Shown piece by piece: positions 63,220-64,000 of a DNA stretch of 64,000 nt (its first letter is position 1; the number at the start of each line of letters is the position of its first letter). Source of the stretch: JBKHYJ01 sp046565505 (GTDB taxonomy: Bacteria > Acidobacteriota > Blastocatellia > UBA7656); the NCBI GenBank assembly GCA_046565505.1, contig JBKHYJ010000099.1, positions 29,127 to 93,126 of the forward strand, read 5' to 3'. The translations under genes were made by a program, and so were the position numbers. The notes under the pieces are model-generated. The model was given only the letters and a program-made list of their open reading frames with translations. It did not search any database and was not told the DNA's origin.

Positions 63220-64000
63220 ATGTCAACTGAGGTGATAGGCACGGACTCGCTAGATAACAGGTTACTGCTTAGAACTTTGATGGCTATAAAGAAGGGCGAT
63301 TTTTCGGTCCGCATGTCCGACGAATACACCGGCGCGGCAGGAAAAATAGCGGACACGCTTAATGACATCATCGAAATGAATGAGCGGATGTCGAAAGAAC
63401 TTCAGCGGATCAGCTCGGTCGTGGGGAAGGAGGGAAAGATCACGCAGCGCGCATCGATTGGGAACGTCAGCGGCTCCTGGGCGGCAGAGATAGATTCATT
63501 AAACAGCATGATTTCAGACCTGGCCCAGCCTACGACCGAAGTATCGCGCGTCATCGGGGCCGTGGCTAAAGGTGACCTGTCCCAAACGATGGCTCTGGAG
63601 ATCGAGGGGCGGCCACTGAAGGGCGAGTTCCTTAAAACGGCCAAGATCGTAAACACGATGGTGGACCGCCTCGGTTCGTTCGCATCAGAAGTGACGCGCG
63701 TGGCGAGGGAGGTCGGGACCGAAGGCAAGCTCGGCGGGCAAGCGGTTGTGAAAGGCGTATCAGGCACCTGGAAGGACCTGACTGACAACGTGAATCTGAT
63801 GGCTGGTAACCTGACGGGCCAGGTCAGGAACATCGCGGACGTTACGACGGCGGTAGCAAACGGCGACCTGTCGAAGAAGATCACGGTAGACGTTAAGGGC
63901 GAGATACTGGAGCTGAAGAACACGATCAACACGATGGTCGACCAGCTAAACTCATTTGCCTCTGAGGTCACGCGAGTCGCGCGAGAGGTCGGGACTGAAG
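63220..64000 (+). CDS. Soluble poly-HAMP sensor kinase, N-terminal part
   Basis: AAAGGAG lies 7 bases before the ATG. The 260 codons present have no membrane helix. They show recurring HAMP-like units: VAKGDLSQTM, a VGTEGKLGGQ linker, then VANGDLSKKITVDVKGE and VTRVAREVGTE again. This is the design of fungal Nik1-type and bacterial hybrid histidine kinases with tandem HAMP domains. The kinase and receiver domains are expected beyond base 64000. Confidence 0.9.
   Translation, partial: MSTEVIGTDSLDNRLLLRTLMAIKKGDFSVRMSDEYTGAAGKIADTLNDIIEMNERMSKELQRISSVVGKEGKITQRASIGNVSGSWAAEIDSLNSMISDLAQPTTEVSRVIGAVAKGDLSQTMALEIEGRPLKGEFLKTAKIVNTMVDRLGSFASEVTRVAREVGTEGKLGGQAVVKGVSGTWKDLTDNVNLMAGNLTGQVRNIADVTTAVANGDLSKKITVDVKGEILELKNTINTMVDQLNSFASEVTRVAREVGTE

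Overview
This is a GC-rich, gene-dense bacterial window with no rRNA, tRNA, CRISPR array, transposase or phage gene that I could see. Two very large Oar-type TonB-dependent receptors with N-terminal carboxypeptidase-regulatory-like domains, many secreted proteins of unknown function, methylmalonyl-CoA accessory genes and the rplU-rpmA-obg housekeeping block point to an Acidobacteriota chromosome, perhaps class Blastocatellia. That placement is inference from gene content, not from a marker phylogeny.

Layout. 1-2271 (-): C-truncated TonB receptor. 2515-8450 (-): housekeeping run rplU, rpmA, obg, nadD, rsfS, a receiver-less sigma-54 activator, rlmH, a DksA-like protein and comF, driven by a near-perfect sigma-70 promoter in front of rplU. 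8771-13127: serA, endonuclease V, pyroglutamyl peptidase, a DMT transporter, and a perfect 25-bp AT-rich inverted repeat. 13390-19474 (+): a lipoprotein, RidA, enoyl-CoA hydratase, tryptophan dioxygenase, kynureninase and an amino acid permease, probably an amino-acid/kynurenine catabolic block. 19584-22922 (+): purH behind a structured leader, followed by two Lys/Gly/Ala-rich low-complexity basic proteins. 22987-31128: mixed metabolic genes (cutA, dapF, pfkB kinase, mtnP, parvulin, methylmalonyl-CoA epimerase). 31202-40618 (-): meaB, acyl-CoA dehydrogenase, a pseudouridine synthase, a receiver-GGDEF protein, scpB, scpA, trpS, an M50 protease, DinB and an NHL-repeat protein. 41043-41726 (-): a HAD hydrolase, followed by two tandem terminators.

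41984-47656 (-) is a coherent signalling and envelope cluster: ECF sigma factor, zinc-finger anti-sigma (overlapping ATGA), a CnrX/Spy-like periplasmic sensor, a TonB receptor with a long Gly/Asn/Met-rich segment, and a six-EF-hand secreted protein. 48024-55014 holds a TPR protein, an MFS exporter, a uracil-DNA glycosylase and two secreted proteins of unknown function, one with kinase-like motif spacing.

55061-61045 holds the most unusual gene: a chemoreceptor signalling domain fused, with no membrane segment, to a complete family-5 peptide-binding module. It is divergent from a DUF4388-J-TPR protein, which is followed by a membrane J-domain protein. 61411-64000 has ruvC, a yebC-family gene and the start of a soluble poly-HAMP kinase.

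Best candidates for something undescribed: the MCP-SBP fusion (55061-58132), the Lys-Gly-Gly repeat protein pair (21424-22854), and the sigma/CnrX-like/TonB/EF-hand cluster.
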